A stretch of 64,000 nucleotides of DNA from Bog-756 sp963835465 (GCA_963835465.1 CAWIFR010000002.1:372001-436000), one strand, 5' to 3'. Shown: positions 1 through 9,759, counted from the first letter of the stretch. Numbers and translations are program-made. Notes: generated by a model not told the origin, from the letters alone.

Positions 1-1195
1 TGGCATGGAGCCCACGCTGCTGCCGGGGCAGATTCGAGAAGTCCTGGGCAGGGATGGGCGGCCATCGTGGATCGTCGCACTCCCAAGGTTCCGGCGGTGT
101 CAGCCGTTCGGGCTCCTCGCCCTCGGGGAAGCGGGTCAGCGACCAGATCTCCATCAGGGTCTCCTCTGGCCCCAGGGGGCGGAAGCGGTACGAGGAGGCG
201 CTGCTGTACATGGGCAGCACGAAGAAGTGAGGGAAGCAGTAGCCCATGGGCTCGTTGAGTCCCTGCTCCTCGAGCTTGTTGAGGTCGGGGATGGCCGCCC
301 CCGCTTCCCGGTGCCTGAGGACGACAGCGTCGTTCAGCGCCCGATGCCATGTGGACATGGCCAGAGCAGGGTCGGCCGGGAGTTCGATGTCCCGCAGACC
401 CTCGGCGACCCGTACGTCGCTGGCGTGGACCATCCCGGCCATGCCCTCGCTCATCGTGCGGAGGTAGTGGATCTCCGCATCGATGAGTGCTTGGGGGTCG
501 GCCACCCCACCGTTACGGGGTGGAACCCTTCCGGGGATGACGAGCTGAGGATGGGTCTCCACCACGTGGTACTGCTCCATGAAGGCCTCTTCGGCGAGCT
601 TCCAGTTGACGGGGAGACGACACGCATACCACCATTCGGCCCGCATCGACTCCAATCCCCACGCGTCGAGGATGGTGGCGAACGGCTCGATGCACTGCCG
701 GAGGGGAGGAGCGTTGTCGTCGAAGTTGATCCACGCGCACCCGCCCCATGCTTCGCATCGGACGGGCGTGAGGTTCAGGTCCTGCGGATCGAGGTTGTGC
801 TGGGCGAAAGTCTTGGAACGGGTGACGAAGGTATTCGTCCCGTCCGGTCCGTAGCACCACCCGTGGAACGGACAGATGAACCCGCTCTCGCACGTTCCCC
901 GACCCTCGGCCACCTTGACGCCACGGTGACGGCAAGCATTCTGGAATGCCTTCACCCCTCCCTCGTCAGTCCGCACCACGATGACCGACTGGTCGAGGAT
1001 CTCGTACTCGGCAAAGTCGTTCGCCTCGGGAATCTCCTCGAGTCGGCACGCCATCTGCCAGACCCGTGGCCACAGCAGATCGACCTCCATCTGGTAGAAG
1101 TCCGGGTCGAAATAGCGCTCTTTGGGAGCTCGGTCGGGGAACTCCATGGCGTATGGCACCGGGAGTGCCGATCCTCTCCGATCCGCGATCGCCAC
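1..1195 (-). CDS. Rieske-type ring-hydroxylating oxygenase, alpha subunit (3' end beyond window)
   Basis: Catalytic subunit of a Rieske non-heme iron oxygenase, which hydroxylates aromatic or alicyclic substrates using electrons from a separate reductase. The in-window 398 residues have the Rieske [2Fe-2S] ligands C88-R-H90 and C108-P-F-H111. They also have the mononuclear iron region NWKLAEEAFMEQYHVVETH (H210, H215). The GTG start at 1195 is chosen because AGGAGG lies 9 nt upstream (1205-1210); an in-frame ATG at 1147 is the alternative. The frame is open to base 1, so the C-terminus is outside the window. The gene is divergent from the flavin monooxygenase and shares its operator-bearing promoter. 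No reductase or beta subunit is seen here. The substrate cannot be read from sequence. Confidence 0.9.
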   Translation of the reverse strand, partial: MAIADRRGSALPVPYAMEFPDRAPKERYFDPDFYQMEVDLLWPRVWQMACRLEEIPEANDFAEYEILDQSVIVVRTDEGGVKAFQNACRHRGVKVAEGRGTCESGFICPFHGWCYGPDGTNTFVTRSKTFAQHNLDPQDLNLTPVRCEAWGGCAWINFDDNAPPLRQCIEPFATILDAWGLESMRAEWWYACRLPVNWKLAEEAFMEQYHVVETHPQLVIPGRVPPRNGGVADPQALIDAEIHYLRTMSEGMAGMVHASDVRVAEGLRDIELPADPALAMSTWHRALNDAVVLRHREAGAAIPDLNKLEEQGLNEPMGYCFPHFFVLPMYSSASSYRFRPLGPEETLMEIWSLTRFPEGEEPERLTPPEPWECDDPRWPPIPAQDFSNLPRQQRGLHA

Positions 1196-1233
1196 GCTGG
1201 AACCCCTCCTCTGTTGCAGGCGTTTTGGAGAGT

Positions 1234-1262
1234 GTATACTCACCGGTCGACCGGTCGGTACA
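1234..1262. promoter_or_regulatory. Operator-like site 1 (divergent promoter)
   Basis: Contains the perfect 14-bp palindrome ACCGGTCGACCGGT (1242-1255) followed by CGGTACA. The block CGGTCGGTACA recurs at 4.17 kb (reverse strand) and 9.77 kb, each time in a divergent intergenic region of this cluster. It is about 54 nt upstream of the Rieske start and about 100 nt upstream of the monooxygenase start. A TetR-family operator is inferred; the candidate protein is encoded at 11328-11960. Confidence 0.55.
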
Positions 1263-1347
1263 ATCTTGCGCCGGTGCCCTAGGTGCTTGTCACAGGTCCC
1301 TCAGATGGTCACTGGCGAACTGCACGGGTTAGCTGACGCGGAGGCCC

Positions 1348-3011
1348 ATGACATCCCCCGAACCTGCACAGGACCAGCGTCCCGGGCGCCATGTCGCCGA
1401 CGTGGAGGTGCTGGTCATCGGCGCTGGTGTGACCGGTATCTATCAGCTGTACCGGGCACGTGAGGCTGGATTCTCCGCTCTGTTGCTCGAAGCCGGTGAC
1501 GGAGTGGGGGGTACGTGGTATTGGAACCGCTATCCCGGGGCTCGGTTCGACTCTGAGAGTTACACCTACGCCTACCTCTTCTCGAAGGAGCTGTTCGAAG
1601 AGTGGGAGTGGCAGGAGCACTTCGCTGAGCAGCCGGAGATCGAGCGATATCTCAACCATGTGGTCGACCGATTCGACCTTCGGCGCCAGATGCGCTTCGG
1701 CGCCAGTGTCACGTCGGCGATCTACGACGAGACTTCGGGAACTTGGGAGGTGGCGACGGGCAGTGGCGCCGCAGTACCGTGCCCGATTCCTCGTGGCGGC
1801 AACCGGCGTCCTGTCGGTGCCGTTCTTCCCCGAAGTTCCTGGACGCGCTGACTTTCGAGGTGAGTCGTACCACACGGGCATGTGGCCGGCGGAGTCCGTC
1901 GATTTCGAAGGCAAGCGGGTGGCCGTCATCGGTACCGCGATCGAGCGGCGTGCAGGTGGTCCCGGCCATCGCCGACCCAGGTTGCTTCCCTGACGGTCTA
2001 TCAACGGTCGGCGAACTGGTGCACGCCCCTCAACAACCGACCGATCACGCGCGAGGAGCAGGCGCAGCTCAGGACGGACTTCGAGTCCATGTGCCAAACG
2101 CTGAACACATCGCCCTCGGGATTTCTTCACCTCACGCACGATCGTCAGACCTTTGACGACTCCGACTCAGCGAACGCCTGGCCTTCTTCGAATCCATGTG
2201 GAACAGCCCCGGGTTCTCGAAGCTGACCAGCAACTACACCGACCTGACCGTGAACCACGCCGCCAATGCGCTGTGGTGCGAGTTCATCGCGGAAAAGATT
2301 CGGGGCATCGTCAAGAACTCCGAGACGGCCGAGAGACTGATTCCCAAGGACCATCTGTACGCCGAGAAGAGGCCCCCCTTCGTGACCGGCTACTACGAGG
2401 CGTTCAACAACCCGAAGGTCTCGCTCGTGGATCTCAAGGAGACGCCGATCGTGCGGGTCACCGAGTCCGGAATCGAGACGACCGGAGGGAGCGGGAATTC
2501 GACATCATCGTGTGGGCGACAGGCTTCGACTTCGGCACCGGCGCACTGCCTGCGCCTGGGGATTCTGGGCCGGGACGGCCTGGCGCTCGAGGATTACTGG
2601 GCGGACGGCCCCAAGACGTTCCTCGGCATCCAGAGCGCTGGCTTTCCGAACCTCTTCTTCCCTGGCGGACCTCATGCAGCGGCCGGGAACAATCCTCGGT
2701 ACAACGGTGACCAGGTGGACTTCGTCACCGAGACCCTCGTCTACCTGCGCGACCATGGTTACGACACGATCGAGGTCGGCCCCGAGGCCGAGGATCGGTG
2801 GACGAAGATGATGGATACCGGTGCGGCGGCGTCGCCCTTCGGCGAGAGCAGCTACTACTTCGGAAGCAACATTCCCGGGAAGCCGCGTCGGTACCTCCTG
2901 AACTCGGGGGGGCGACCCAAGCTGTTCAAGGAGATCAGGCGAGTCGTCGAGAACGACTACGAGGCGTTCAGGCTGTCGCGTTCGTCCGAACAGGCCGAAG
3001 CCGCCGCCTGA
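1348..3011 (+). CDS. Baeyer-Villiger-type flavin monooxygenase (several frameshifts as sequenced)
   Basis: FAD/NADPH monooxygenase of the cyclohexanone/phenylacetone monooxygenase type, which inserts oxygen next to a ketone. The N-terminus has the FAD Rossmann motif VLVIGAGVTG (residues 21-30) and the BVMO-like GGTWYWNRYPGARFDSES. Later segments give FLVAATGVLSVPFFP, KRVAVIGT, SSGVQVVPAIAD, REFDIIVWATGFDFGTG and FPNLFFPGGPHA. These segments lie in three reading frames, with breaks near 1765, 1940, 1975, 2165, 2490 and 2545. Assembled in order they give one protein of about 550 residues. At 1975 one surplus C in a CCC run explains the break. Start ATG 1348 has GGAGG 5 nt upstream. Consensus error is likelier than a pseudogene, but this cannot be settled from the sequence. 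Confidence 0.8.
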
Positions 3012-3066
3012 GGTCGGCTGACGGACCCCGCTCAGCGACCCGCCGGTCAGACAGTCGCGACCGGCG

Positions 3067-4104
3067 TCAGCGGGGAGCCCACGATTCCGGGTATCGCAGC
3101 GGGGGTGCGGTGAGCAGGAACCGGCTTCGATTGTGCTCGCGCAACCACGCAGCCAGCTCGTGCAGGTACCACATCTCCCCCAAGGGCACGCCGAGGCGGA
3201 AGAGGCAGAGATGGTGGATGGGGAGGAACGAGTGCCGACTCTCGTCGCGGTCCCTACCGGTCAGCCCTCGACCGCGTAGTTGTCTGCCACCAGCGCTGAG
3301 ATTTGGGAGTCGCTGATCCACTCCAGCAGGGACTCGTCCCTGGCATCCAGGTAGGTGCACAAGGTGTGGATCTTCACCGGGTCGGGCTCGCGGTTCCAGT
3401 TGAGGATCTCGGTGGCGAATCCGGTATGCAGCAGGAGGATGTCGCCCGGCTCGACGACAACATTGTCGGCCGTCCATGATCTCCTGAAGCATCTGAAGGT
3501 CCACGCCCCGCCAGTCATGTCCCAGATGGTGGGCTAGGTCGACGAGGACGCCCCTCCCTTGGACGCCCTGGTAGGCCATGTGCTCGAGACCGAGGTGGTG
3601 GGCGAAACACCGGTGGTTGCCCCCGTCACCGGCAGCATCGGCCTTCGGCCCGACCAGGTCGATCCCAGCGCGGTACCCGTTGTAGTACACCGCCTCTTCA
3701 ACGCCGTCGCCATCGGCGTCGAATTCGGCGCCGACATGGGCGAGTGAGTCCCACTGCGTCGAGTACTGCAGCGAGAGGGTCACCACATCGTCAGCCCACA
3801 CATCCACGTATTTGGGATCTCCCCAGTTCTCCATCTGACTCATGCGGATGTTGTAGAAGGTGTCGGGGTCGCCCTGCATGTTCTCGGTCGGGGCCAGCAC
3901 CGGCGGGTACCGACGTTGGTTCAATGCTGTACCCCCCGGGTAGTCGAGGGGAAGGCTCAGGCAGAAGCTGACACCGGCTTCGACCTCCCGCACGCCCTCC
4001 AGCACCTTCTCGGGGGTGAGGAGGTTGATGCGGCCGAGTTCGTCGTCCTCGCCCCAGTCGCCCCAGGTCGACCCCGCTGGGCGTTGCTTCCACCGCTGCG
4101 TCAC
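3067..4104 (-). CDS. Cyclase family protein (kynurenine formamidase-like), frameshifted
   Basis: Member of the PF04199 cyclase/hydrolase family, metal-dependent enzymes that hydrolyse amides, lactones or similar bonds. Recognised from WGDWGEDDELGRINLLTPE near the N-terminus, STQWDSLAHVGAEF in the middle (the metal-binding region of this subgroup), DILLLHTGFATE and the C-terminal GVPLGEMWYLHELAAWL. The reading frame leaves and returns: the segment from about 3490 to 3270 (ADNVVVEPGDILLLHTG) lies in another frame. One extra G in GGCC near 3475 would account for the first break. Length about 345 residues fits the family. It is divergent from the amidohydrolase, with operator site 2 between them. 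A role in opening a lactone or ring product of the monooxygenase is an inference. Confidence 0.8.
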   Translation of the reverse strand: MTQRWKQRPAGSTWGDWGEDDELGRINLLTPEKVLEGVREVEAGVSFCLSLPLDYPGGTALNQRRYPPVLAPTENMQGDPDTFYNIRMSQMENWGDPKYVDVWADDVVTLSLQYSTQWDSLAHVGAEFDADGDGVEEAVYYNGYRAGIDLVGPKADAAGDGGNHRCFAHHLGLEHMAYQGVQGRGVLVDLAHHLGHDWRGVDLQMLQEIMDGRQCCRRAGRHPPAAYRIRHRDPQLEPRARPGEDPHLVHLPGCQGRVPAGVDQRLPNLSAGGRQLRGRGLTGRDRDESRHSFLPIHHLCLFRLGVPLGEMWYLHELAAWLREHNRSRFLLTAPPLRYPESWAPR

Positions 4105-4157
4105 CGTACGTCTCCCTCTGGCCGGGGCGCCCCGCCGGACCGTCTGTCCGCGTTGCC

Positions 4158-4180
4158 TGTACCGACCGGTTGGTCTACAC
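4158..4180. promoter_or_regulatory. Operator-like site 2 (divergent promoter)
   Basis: Contains the dyad ACCGACC/GGTTGGT with one mismatch. Its reverse strand reads ACCGGTCGGTACA, the block shared with sites 1 and 3. It lies about 64 nt upstream of the cyclase ATG (4104) and about 88 nt upstream of the amidohydrolase ATG (4256). Inferred TetR-type operator. Confidence 0.5.
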
Positions 4181-4255
4181 TCTGGCCGCAGGGTACCGCG
4201 TTCGCCCCTGCTCGGTCATCACGATCTTGCGCCTAGGCGCAGGAAGGTCTCAACC

Positions 4256-5515
4256 ATGACAGAGAAGCAACTGGTCATATCCGCCGATGGGCACATCCTC
4301 GAACCCACCGACCTCTTCGTCACCCGCCTGCCCAAGCATTTGCGCGACCGCGGGGTTTGGGAGGACGACTTCGAGATCGAGCCGCTCGTCGAAGGCGGGG
4401 CCCGGATCTTCCGGCGTCTGCACACCCCGGGATTCGAGGGCTGGACCATCTCACGGTACCGCCAGACTGGCGGGCGGATGCCCGAAGGCGACCCGGAGAT
4501 GATTATCGAGGATCTCGAGTTTGACGGGGTGGACGTGGGGGTCATGCATCCGAACCTTTCCCTGTTCGGTCTCTATTCCGACGACCATGAGCTGTCCTTG
4601 GCCCATGCCCGTGTGTACAACGACTACATCATGGAGCGGTTCTCACCGTATTTTTCGCGCCTTGTCCCCACAGCCCCCATTCCCCTTACCGACGTCGAGG
4701 ACGCGGTGGCCGAGATCGAACGAGTAGCCGCCGGCGGATTCCGAGCGATCCTGCTCCCGTCGGTCCCGCCCAAGCCCTACTACTCGCGGGACTTCGACCC
4801 CGTCTGGGCGGCGGCGCAGGCGAACGGGGTGCACGTGTTCATCCACACCCAGACCGGTGGGGTGAAAGTCAACGATCCCGAAGCCACCACGCTCAAGGTG
4901 GTCATGGAGTCAGCTGCCCAGGTGAACCAACCGGTGACCGAGAAGTCGGCGTCAAAGCGGATGGTCACCCAAGCGATCTACAGCACCATCGTCCCCCAGC
5001 AGGTCATATGCCAACTCATCGGCGGGGGCGTGCCCGAGCGCTACCCCGATCTCCATTTTGCGCTGATCGAGTTCAACGCCCATTGGCTTGCCTCTCTGGT
5101 CGGCAGCATGGACAAGTGCTGGGTCACCGGGATCGGCCAGGACCCCGATTGGTGGCTGGGCTACTGGGACGAATCTCTGCCCCCAGCGGAGCAGAACAGC
5201 ATGGCCCAGCTGTTCCGTCTGAACGAGAAGTGGCCCTATCCACTGATGCCCAGCGAGTACGTCCGGCGCCAGTTCCACGTGTCCTTCCAGGATGACCCCG
5301 TGGCGGTGGCCTGTCGGCACATCACCGGTTTGTCCACTGTCGTGTGGGGGAACGACTATCCGCACGCCGAAGGGACGTTCCGTGGGTCCCGCAAGCTGAT
5401 GGAGAGGCTGTTCGCCGACGTTCCGGCGGAGGAACGTGCAGCCATGGTGGGAGGGACGCTGGGTGGCCTACTTGGATTCGATGCTCCGGTGACTGCCGGC
5501 GCCCCGCGGGCCTAG
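4256..5515 (+). CDS. Amidohydrolase family protein (PF04909 type)
   Basis: A 419-residue TIM-barrel metal-dependent hydrolase or decarboxylase of the amidohydrolase-2 family. It starts with the metal-binding ISADGHILEP (D11, H13) and has VFIHTQTGG mid-chain and the late VVWGNDYPHAEGTF with the conserved Asp. ATG 4256 is chosen because AGGAAGG precedes it by 8 nt; the frame is open further upstream but without support. This subgroup is common in actinobacterial acyl-CoA and aromatic catabolic clusters. A second member, only partly in the window, starts beyond the right edge. The exact reaction is unknown. Confidence 0.85.
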   Translation: MTEKQLVISADGHILEPTDLFVTRLPKHLRDRGVWEDDFEIEPLVEGGARIFRRLHTPGFEGWTISRYRQTGGRMPEGDPEMIIEDLEFDGVDVGVMHPNLSLFGLYSDDHELSLAHARVYNDYIMERFSPYFSRLVPTAPIPLTDVEDAVAEIERVAAGGFRAILLPSVPPKPYYSRDFDPVWAAAQANGVHVFIHTQTGGVKVNDPEATTLKVVMESAAQVNQPVTEKSASKRMVTQAIYSTIVPQQVICQLIGGGVPERYPDLHFALIEFNAHWLASLVGSMDKCWVTGIGQDPDWWLGYWDESLPPAEQNSMAQLFRLNEKWPYPLMPSEYVRRQFHVSFQDDPVAVACRHITGLSTVVWGNDYPHAEGTFRGSRKLMERLFADVPAEERAAMVGGTLGGLLGFDAPVTAGAPRA

Positions 5516-5618
5516 GACGGCCCCTGCGGGGCCGCGTCAGGCAGACCCACCGACTGGTCATCGCCAAGGCGGCCCTGACCTCCAAGGTCGTATCCGATTC
5601 GGCAGCAGCGAAGGACGT

Positions 5619-6572
5619 GTGGTGGTGGAGGAACTGAGCTTCGAGGGCCGTGTCGCGGTCGTCACCGGAGCAGGACGGGGAATCGGCAAGGCCTACGCCC
5701 AGTTGCTGGCTGACCGCGGGGCCAGCGTCGTGATCAACGACCTGGGCGGTGCCATCGATGGGACGGGAACGGACCCCGGGGTGGCATCCAACGTCGCTGA
5801 GGCGATCGCCGCCGCGGGGGAGCGGCGATGGCCGACAACAGCGACGTGTCCACCGTGGAGGGCGGCCAGTCGCTCATCGATGCGGCCGTCGAACGATTCG
5901 GTCGGATCGACATTCTGGTCAACAACGCCGGAATCATCCGCTGGGCGGGGCTCCCTGACGCCGACCTGGACAATCTCGCCGGGCACCTGGCCGTGCACGT
6001 GATGGGATCGTTCAACACCACCCGCGCCGCCTGGCCGCACATGGTCGACCAGGCGTACGGCCGGATCGTCATGACCACTTCCTCCGGGCTGTTTGGCCTA
6101 CCCGAGAATCTCTCCTATGCGACCGCGAAAAGGGGCGGTAATCGGGCTCGCCCGCAGCCTCAGCACCGCTGGGGTCAACCACGGGATCAAGGTCAATCTC
6201 ATCGCTCCAGCGGCCTTCACCCGGATGGCCGGCCAGGCCGCATCCGAGACGGACGCGACGGGCGGCGGCGGTCCTTCGCCCTGGATGTCGCCAACTCTGG
6301 TGGCACCCATGGTCGCTTTTCTCGCCCATGAGTCGTGCCCTGTCAGCGGTGAAATCTACGCAGCTGGTTTTGGCCGATTCGCCCGCATCTTCATTGCCTC
6401 GACCGAGGGCTACGTTCACACGACTCCGGATCCCACCGTTGAGGACGTGGCCCAACACTGGGCAACCATCAACGATGACACCAGCTACTACATCCCCACC
6501 GACCTCATGGGATGGTCTGCCGCCTTCATGGCCCACCTGCGCCCCGACGGGGGGCCCTCGGATGCCGGCTGA
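5619..6572 (+). CDS. SDR oxidoreductase, MFE-type 3-hydroxyacyl dehydrogenase-like (two frameshifts)
   Basis: NAD(P)-dependent short-chain dehydrogenase resembling the dehydrogenase domain of multifunctional beta-oxidation enzymes. Visible are the cofactor motif VAVVTGAGRGIGKAYA, then DILVNNAGIIRW, the active-site region SGLFGLPENLSYATAK and IKVNLIAPAAFTRM. A long C-terminal tail runs to about 315 residues. It is split over two frames. At about 5814-5818 a GGGGG run is one G short. At about 6128-6131 an AAAA run is one A long, right at the catalytic YxxxK. Both repairs restore the family sequence. The start is one of three consecutive GTG codons (5619, 5622, 5625); AAGGA at 5611-5615 favours the later two. 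It is co-directional with the amidohydrolase and acyl-CoA dehydrogenase, probably one operon. Confidence 0.8.
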
Positions 6573-6611
6573 GAAGCGAGCCGTCGACGGATCGGTCCGC
6601 TAGGGACATTC

Positions 6612-7760
6612 ATGGACCTCTCGCTCAACGAATCCGAGCAGGACCTCGTAGACCTGTGTCGTAGCTTTGCCCGAGAGCAGATAGCCCGTCGCGCCCCGCA
6701 GGCGTGGGACGAGGCCAGGTGCCCGACCGACCTGCTTCGAGAGATGGGCCAGCTCGGACTGCTCGGCATGCTCATCCCGGAGAAGTGGGGTGGGATCGGG
6801 ATGTCGACGATCGGATTCGTCGCCGCAATGGAGCAGATCGGACAGGCCGACCAGTCGGTTGCCGCCGCGTGGCAGGCACACGTTACGATCGGCTCGCTGC
6901 CCCTCTATCTGTTCGGTACCGACGGCCAGCGGGAGCGCTGGTTGCGCCCTCTGGCCGAGGGGCGCGTGCTCGGTGCCTTCGGGCTCACCGAGCCGGACGC
7001 CGGATCTGACACTCGGGGCATTCGGACCCGGGCTGAACGACGAGACGGTGGTTGGTTGATCAACGGCCGGAAGACGTTCATCTCCAATGCGGGGACCGAC
7101 ATGTCGTTCGGGGTGACGCTCCTGGCCCGGATCGAGCCGATCGAGGGCGAAAGGCCAAGGTACGGGAGCTTTATCGTCGAGAAGGAGACGGCTGGCTTCA
7201 CCATGGGACCGAAGATGCGTGGTATCGGGTGGCGCGGCCTCGACACCCGTGAACTGTATCTGGACGACGTCTGGGTTCCTGAGGATCAGCTCCTAGGCGA
7301 TCCAAACCTGGGACTGAGTCAGTTCCTGCGCACCCTTGAGGTCGGACGCATCTCGATCGCGGCACTGTCGCTCAGCCTCACGCAGGCCGTCCTCGAACTC
7401 GCCACCGCCTATGCGGTCGAACGGGTGCAGTTTGGGCAGCCCATCTCGAAGTTCCAGGCCGTGCAGTTCAAGCTGGCCGACATCGCCACCGAACTCGAAG
7501 CGGCGCGGTGGCTGACCTATCGGGCCGCCTACCTTCGGGATGTCGGGCAACCCTTCCTGAAGGAGGCGGCCATGGCCAAGCTCAAGGCCAGCCGGGTTGC
7601 GGCCTGGGCCGCGTCCGAGGCCGTCCAGATCCACGGTGGACTCGGGTACATGCTCGAGACGCCGGTCGCCCGCTTCTACTGTGATTCGAAGGTGCTCGAG
7701 ATAGGGGAGGGTACCAACGAGATCCAGCACCTGGTGATTGCCCGCGCCTTGGGCTGCTGA
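6612..7760 (+). CDS. Acyl-CoA dehydrogenase
   Basis: Intact 382-residue FAD enzyme catalysing alpha,beta-dehydrogenation of an acyl-CoA and passing electrons to ETF. Family motifs are FGLTEPDAGSD, the middle-domain ISNAGTD and the C-terminal IHGGLGYMLETPVARFYCD with IGEGTNEIQ. The Glu of IGEGTNEIQ is at the usual catalytic-base position. Length is typical. It starts 39 nt after the SDR stop, so it is probably co-transcribed from the site 2 promoter. The acyl specificity is unknown; neighbours suggest a branched or cyclic acyl-CoA. Confidence 0.92.
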   Translation: MDLSLNESEQDLVDLCRSFAREQIARRAPQAWDEARCPTDLLREMGQLGLLGMLIPEKWGGIGMSTIGFVAAMEQIGQADQSVAAAWQAHVTIGSLPLYLFGTDGQRERWLRPLAEGRVLGAFGLTEPDAGSDTRGIRTRAERRDGGWLINGRKTFISNAGTDMSFGVTLLARIEPIEGERPRYGSFIVEKETAGFTMGPKMRGIGWRGLDTRELYLDDVWVPEDQLLGDPNLGLSQFLRTLEVGRISIAALSLSLTQAVLELATAYAVERVQFGQPISKFQAVQFKLADIATELEAARWLTYRAAYLRDVGQPFLKEAAMAKLKASRVAAWAASEAVQIHGGLGYMLETPVARFYCDSKVLEIGEGTNEIQHLVIARALGC

Positions 7761-7761
7761 G

Positions 7762-8718
7762 TTAGACGGTGACGAGGCGCCGTAGGGCCTCGGCAATGTT
7801 GGCGCGATCGGGGAGCCAGGCCCGCTCGAGGTCCGGGGAATACGGCGGTGGCGTCGGTGCGGCCCCGATTCGCTCGATAGGCGCGTCAAGATCCCAGAAC
7901 CCCTCCCGGGCCACCGTCGCCGCAATCTCCGCACCGATGCCAAACGGAACCACGGCTTCGTGGGCGATGAGCAGGCGGCTCGTCTTGTGCACCGACTCCA
8001 GGATCGGCCCGACATCAAGAGGAGCGACGGTCCGGAGGTCGATCACTTCGACGGAGATCCCCTCACCGCGCACGTGATCAGCGGCGGCAATCGCCTCGTG
8101 GACCATGCGAGAGACGGAGACGACGGTCACGTCGGTTCCTGTGCGTACGACGGCGGACTTGCCGATGGGGAGGATGTGGTCGTGTGGAGGTCGCGGTCCT
8201 TTCATGCCGTAGAGCAAGCGGTTCTCGATGAAGATCACCGGGTTCGGGTCCTGAATGGCGGCGCGGAGCAGGCCGTAGGTGTCGGCTGGTGTCGAAGGCA
8301 TCACCACCGTCAGCCCCGGAATATGTGCCAGCAGCACCTCCAGGCTCTGTGAGTGCTGGCTCCCCGACGAACGCCCTGCTCCGAACTGAGTTCGAACGGT
8401 CAGCGCCATCTCGGCCGCCCCTCCGGTCATGAAGGGAAGCTTGGCCGCCTGGTTGAGCAACTGGTCGAAGCAGACGCCGAGGAAGTCGAGGTACATCATC
8501 TCGACCACGGGTCGCATCCCGGCCATCGCCGCCCCCACCCCGAGGCCCACGATCGCCGTCTCTGAGATCGGAGTGTCACGTACTCGGCCTACGAACTGGT
8601 CGGCGAGTCCTCGGGTCAGCCCGAAGACGTTCCCTCCGGCGCCCACGTCGATTCCGGCAACGAACACCCGCTCGTCCGCGGCGAGCTCGGCCTCGATGGC
8701 CGAATGGATGGCGTCCAT
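7762..8718 (-). CDS. 2-oxoacid dehydrogenase E1 beta subunit (PdhB/AcoB-like)
   Basis: Transketolase-like beta half of a thiamine-diphosphate 2-oxoacid dehydrogenase E1. Features are VFVAGIDVGAGGNVFGLTRG, the conserved RVRDTPISETAIVGLGVGAA and MMYLDFLGVCFDQLLNQAAK. The C-terminal domain includes VEVIDLRTVAPLD and LLIAHEAVVPFGIGAEIAA. The start is placed at ATG 8718 (MDAIHSAIEAEL). The open frame extends upstream into the alpha gene with no start that makes sense. It lies directly after E1 alpha and overlaps that gene's formal end in another frame, so the two may be one fused polypeptide with a frameshift. No E2 or E3 gene is in the window. It converges on the acyl-CoA dehydrogenase with a 1-nt gap. 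Confidence 0.85.
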   Translation of the reverse strand: MDAIHSAIEAELAADERVFVAGIDVGAGGNVFGLTRGLADQFVGRVRDTPISETAIVGLGVGAAMAGMRPVVEMMYLDFLGVCFDQLLNQAAKLPFMTGGAAEMALTVRTQFGAGRSSGSQHSQSLEVLLAHIPGLTVVMPSTPADTYGLLRAAIQDPNPVIFIENRLLYGMKGPRPPHDHILPIGKSAVVRTGTDVTVVSVSRMVHEAIAAADHVRGEGISVEVIDLRTVAPLDVGPILESVHKTSRLLIAHEAVVPFGIGAEIAATVAREGFWDLDAPIERIGAAPTPPPYSPDLERAWLPDRANIAEALRRLVTV

Positions 8719-9716
8719 TGTGCGGAAGATGGGTGCATCGTCTGGCGGGGAGAGGGCTCCTCCCGGATCGGCCTGGCCCGAACCACAAAGTCGCCCAATG
8801 TGGCCGCCTCGGGGTTGGAGAGCCGACGAGCGGCGTCGACGGCCTGATCCAGCTCCTCGGACACCGAGACCTCGAGTGCCTTGATCTCGTCGTCTCCACA
8901 TCCGGCCGCCCGGAGCTTGTGCTCGTGTGTGAGCAGCGGGTCACGTGCCTCCCAGTCACTCACTTCCTCCGGTGAACGGTAGCGCTGGGGATCACCTTCG
9001 TAGTGACCGTGCCAACGGTAGGTCGCGGCCTCGATGAGGGCAGGCCCACCACCCGAGCGGGCGGCGGTTACCTCCTGCTCCATGATCAGTGCGGTGGCCG
9101 TGGCATCGTTGCCGTCGACGGCGACGTAGCGGATGCCGTAGCCCGCAGCCCGCTGCTCGAGCGATGCTGCGTGCTGCGTTGCTACGGGCGAGAACTCGGC
9201 ATAGCCATTGTTCTCACAGAAGAAGATCACGGGTAGCGCCCACACTGCGGCGAGGTTTAAGGCTTCGTGGAACGCTCCTTGCGCTGAGGCGCCGTCGCCA
9301 AAGAAGGCCACGGCGACACTGGCATCGGAGCGCAGCTGGCTTGCGGTCGCTGCCCCCACGGCAATCGGGAGGCCTGCCGCCACGATCCCATTGGCTCCAA
9401 AGACTCCAAGATTCGGATCAGCAATGTGCATGGATCCTCCGCGACCGCGATTCGTTCCCCGCTCCTTGCCCATCAGCTCAGCGAACATCCCGAGCGGGTC
9501 CAGCCCCTTGGCCAGGCAGTGGCCGTGACCGCGGTGCGTCGAGGTGATCACGTCCGCCGCACCGAGTGACCAGCATGCACCGACGGCCGTCGCCTCCTGT
9601 CCGATCGAGAGGTGCACGAAGCCGGGAACCTCGCCGTCCCGGTAGAGGGTTGCCACCCGCTCCTCGAAGCCGCGAATCAACAACATTCGGCGGTGCATTT
9701 CGAGGAGGTCAACCAT
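8616..9716 (-). CDS. 2-oxoacid dehydrogenase E1 alpha subunit
   Basis: ThDP-binding E1 alpha chain. The cofactor motif runs from FFGDGASAQGAFHEALN to the second half FFCENNGYAEFS (GDG...NN). Also present are FVHLSIGQEATAVGACW, STHRGHGHCLAKG and the phosphorylation-loop-like YRWHGHYEGDPQRYR. ATG 9716 (MVDLLEMHRRMLLIRGFEE) is preferred; a GTG at 9752 is possible but reaches towards the operator at 9.77 kb. The family-like sequence stops near residue 330 (FVVRARPIREEPSP). The last roughly 45 codons before the formal stop at 8616 read out of frame through the beta gene. A frameshift near 8760 or a natural alpha-beta fusion is therefore likely. Confidence 0.85.
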   Translation of the reverse strand: MVDLLEMHRRMLLIRGFEERVATLYRDGEVPGFVHLSIGQEATAVGACWSLGAADVITSTHRGHGHCLAKGLDPLGMFAELMGKERGTNRGRGGSMHIADPNLGVFGANGIVAAGLPIAVGAATASQLRSDASVAVAFFGDGASAQGAFHEALNLAAVWALPVIFFCENNGYAEFSPVATQHAASLEQRAAGYGIRYVAVDGNDATATALIMEQEVTAARSGGGPALIEAATYRWHGHYEGDPQRYRSPEEVSDWEARDPLLTHEHKLRAAGCGDDEIKALEVSVSEELDQAVDAARRLSNPEAATLGDFVVRARPIREEPSPRQTMHPSSAQWTPSIRPSRPSSPRTSGCSLPESTWAPEGTSSG

Positions 9717-9759
9717 CGAGAATGCGGGCGGGGAGGATCGATCGACGGTCACGACTCGT

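Noticed and set aside
5..1282. 425-codon open frame on the plus strand
   Set aside because: It is the antisense shadow of the Rieske oxygenase, whose minus-strand frame has the cluster and iron motifs; the plus frame has no family features.
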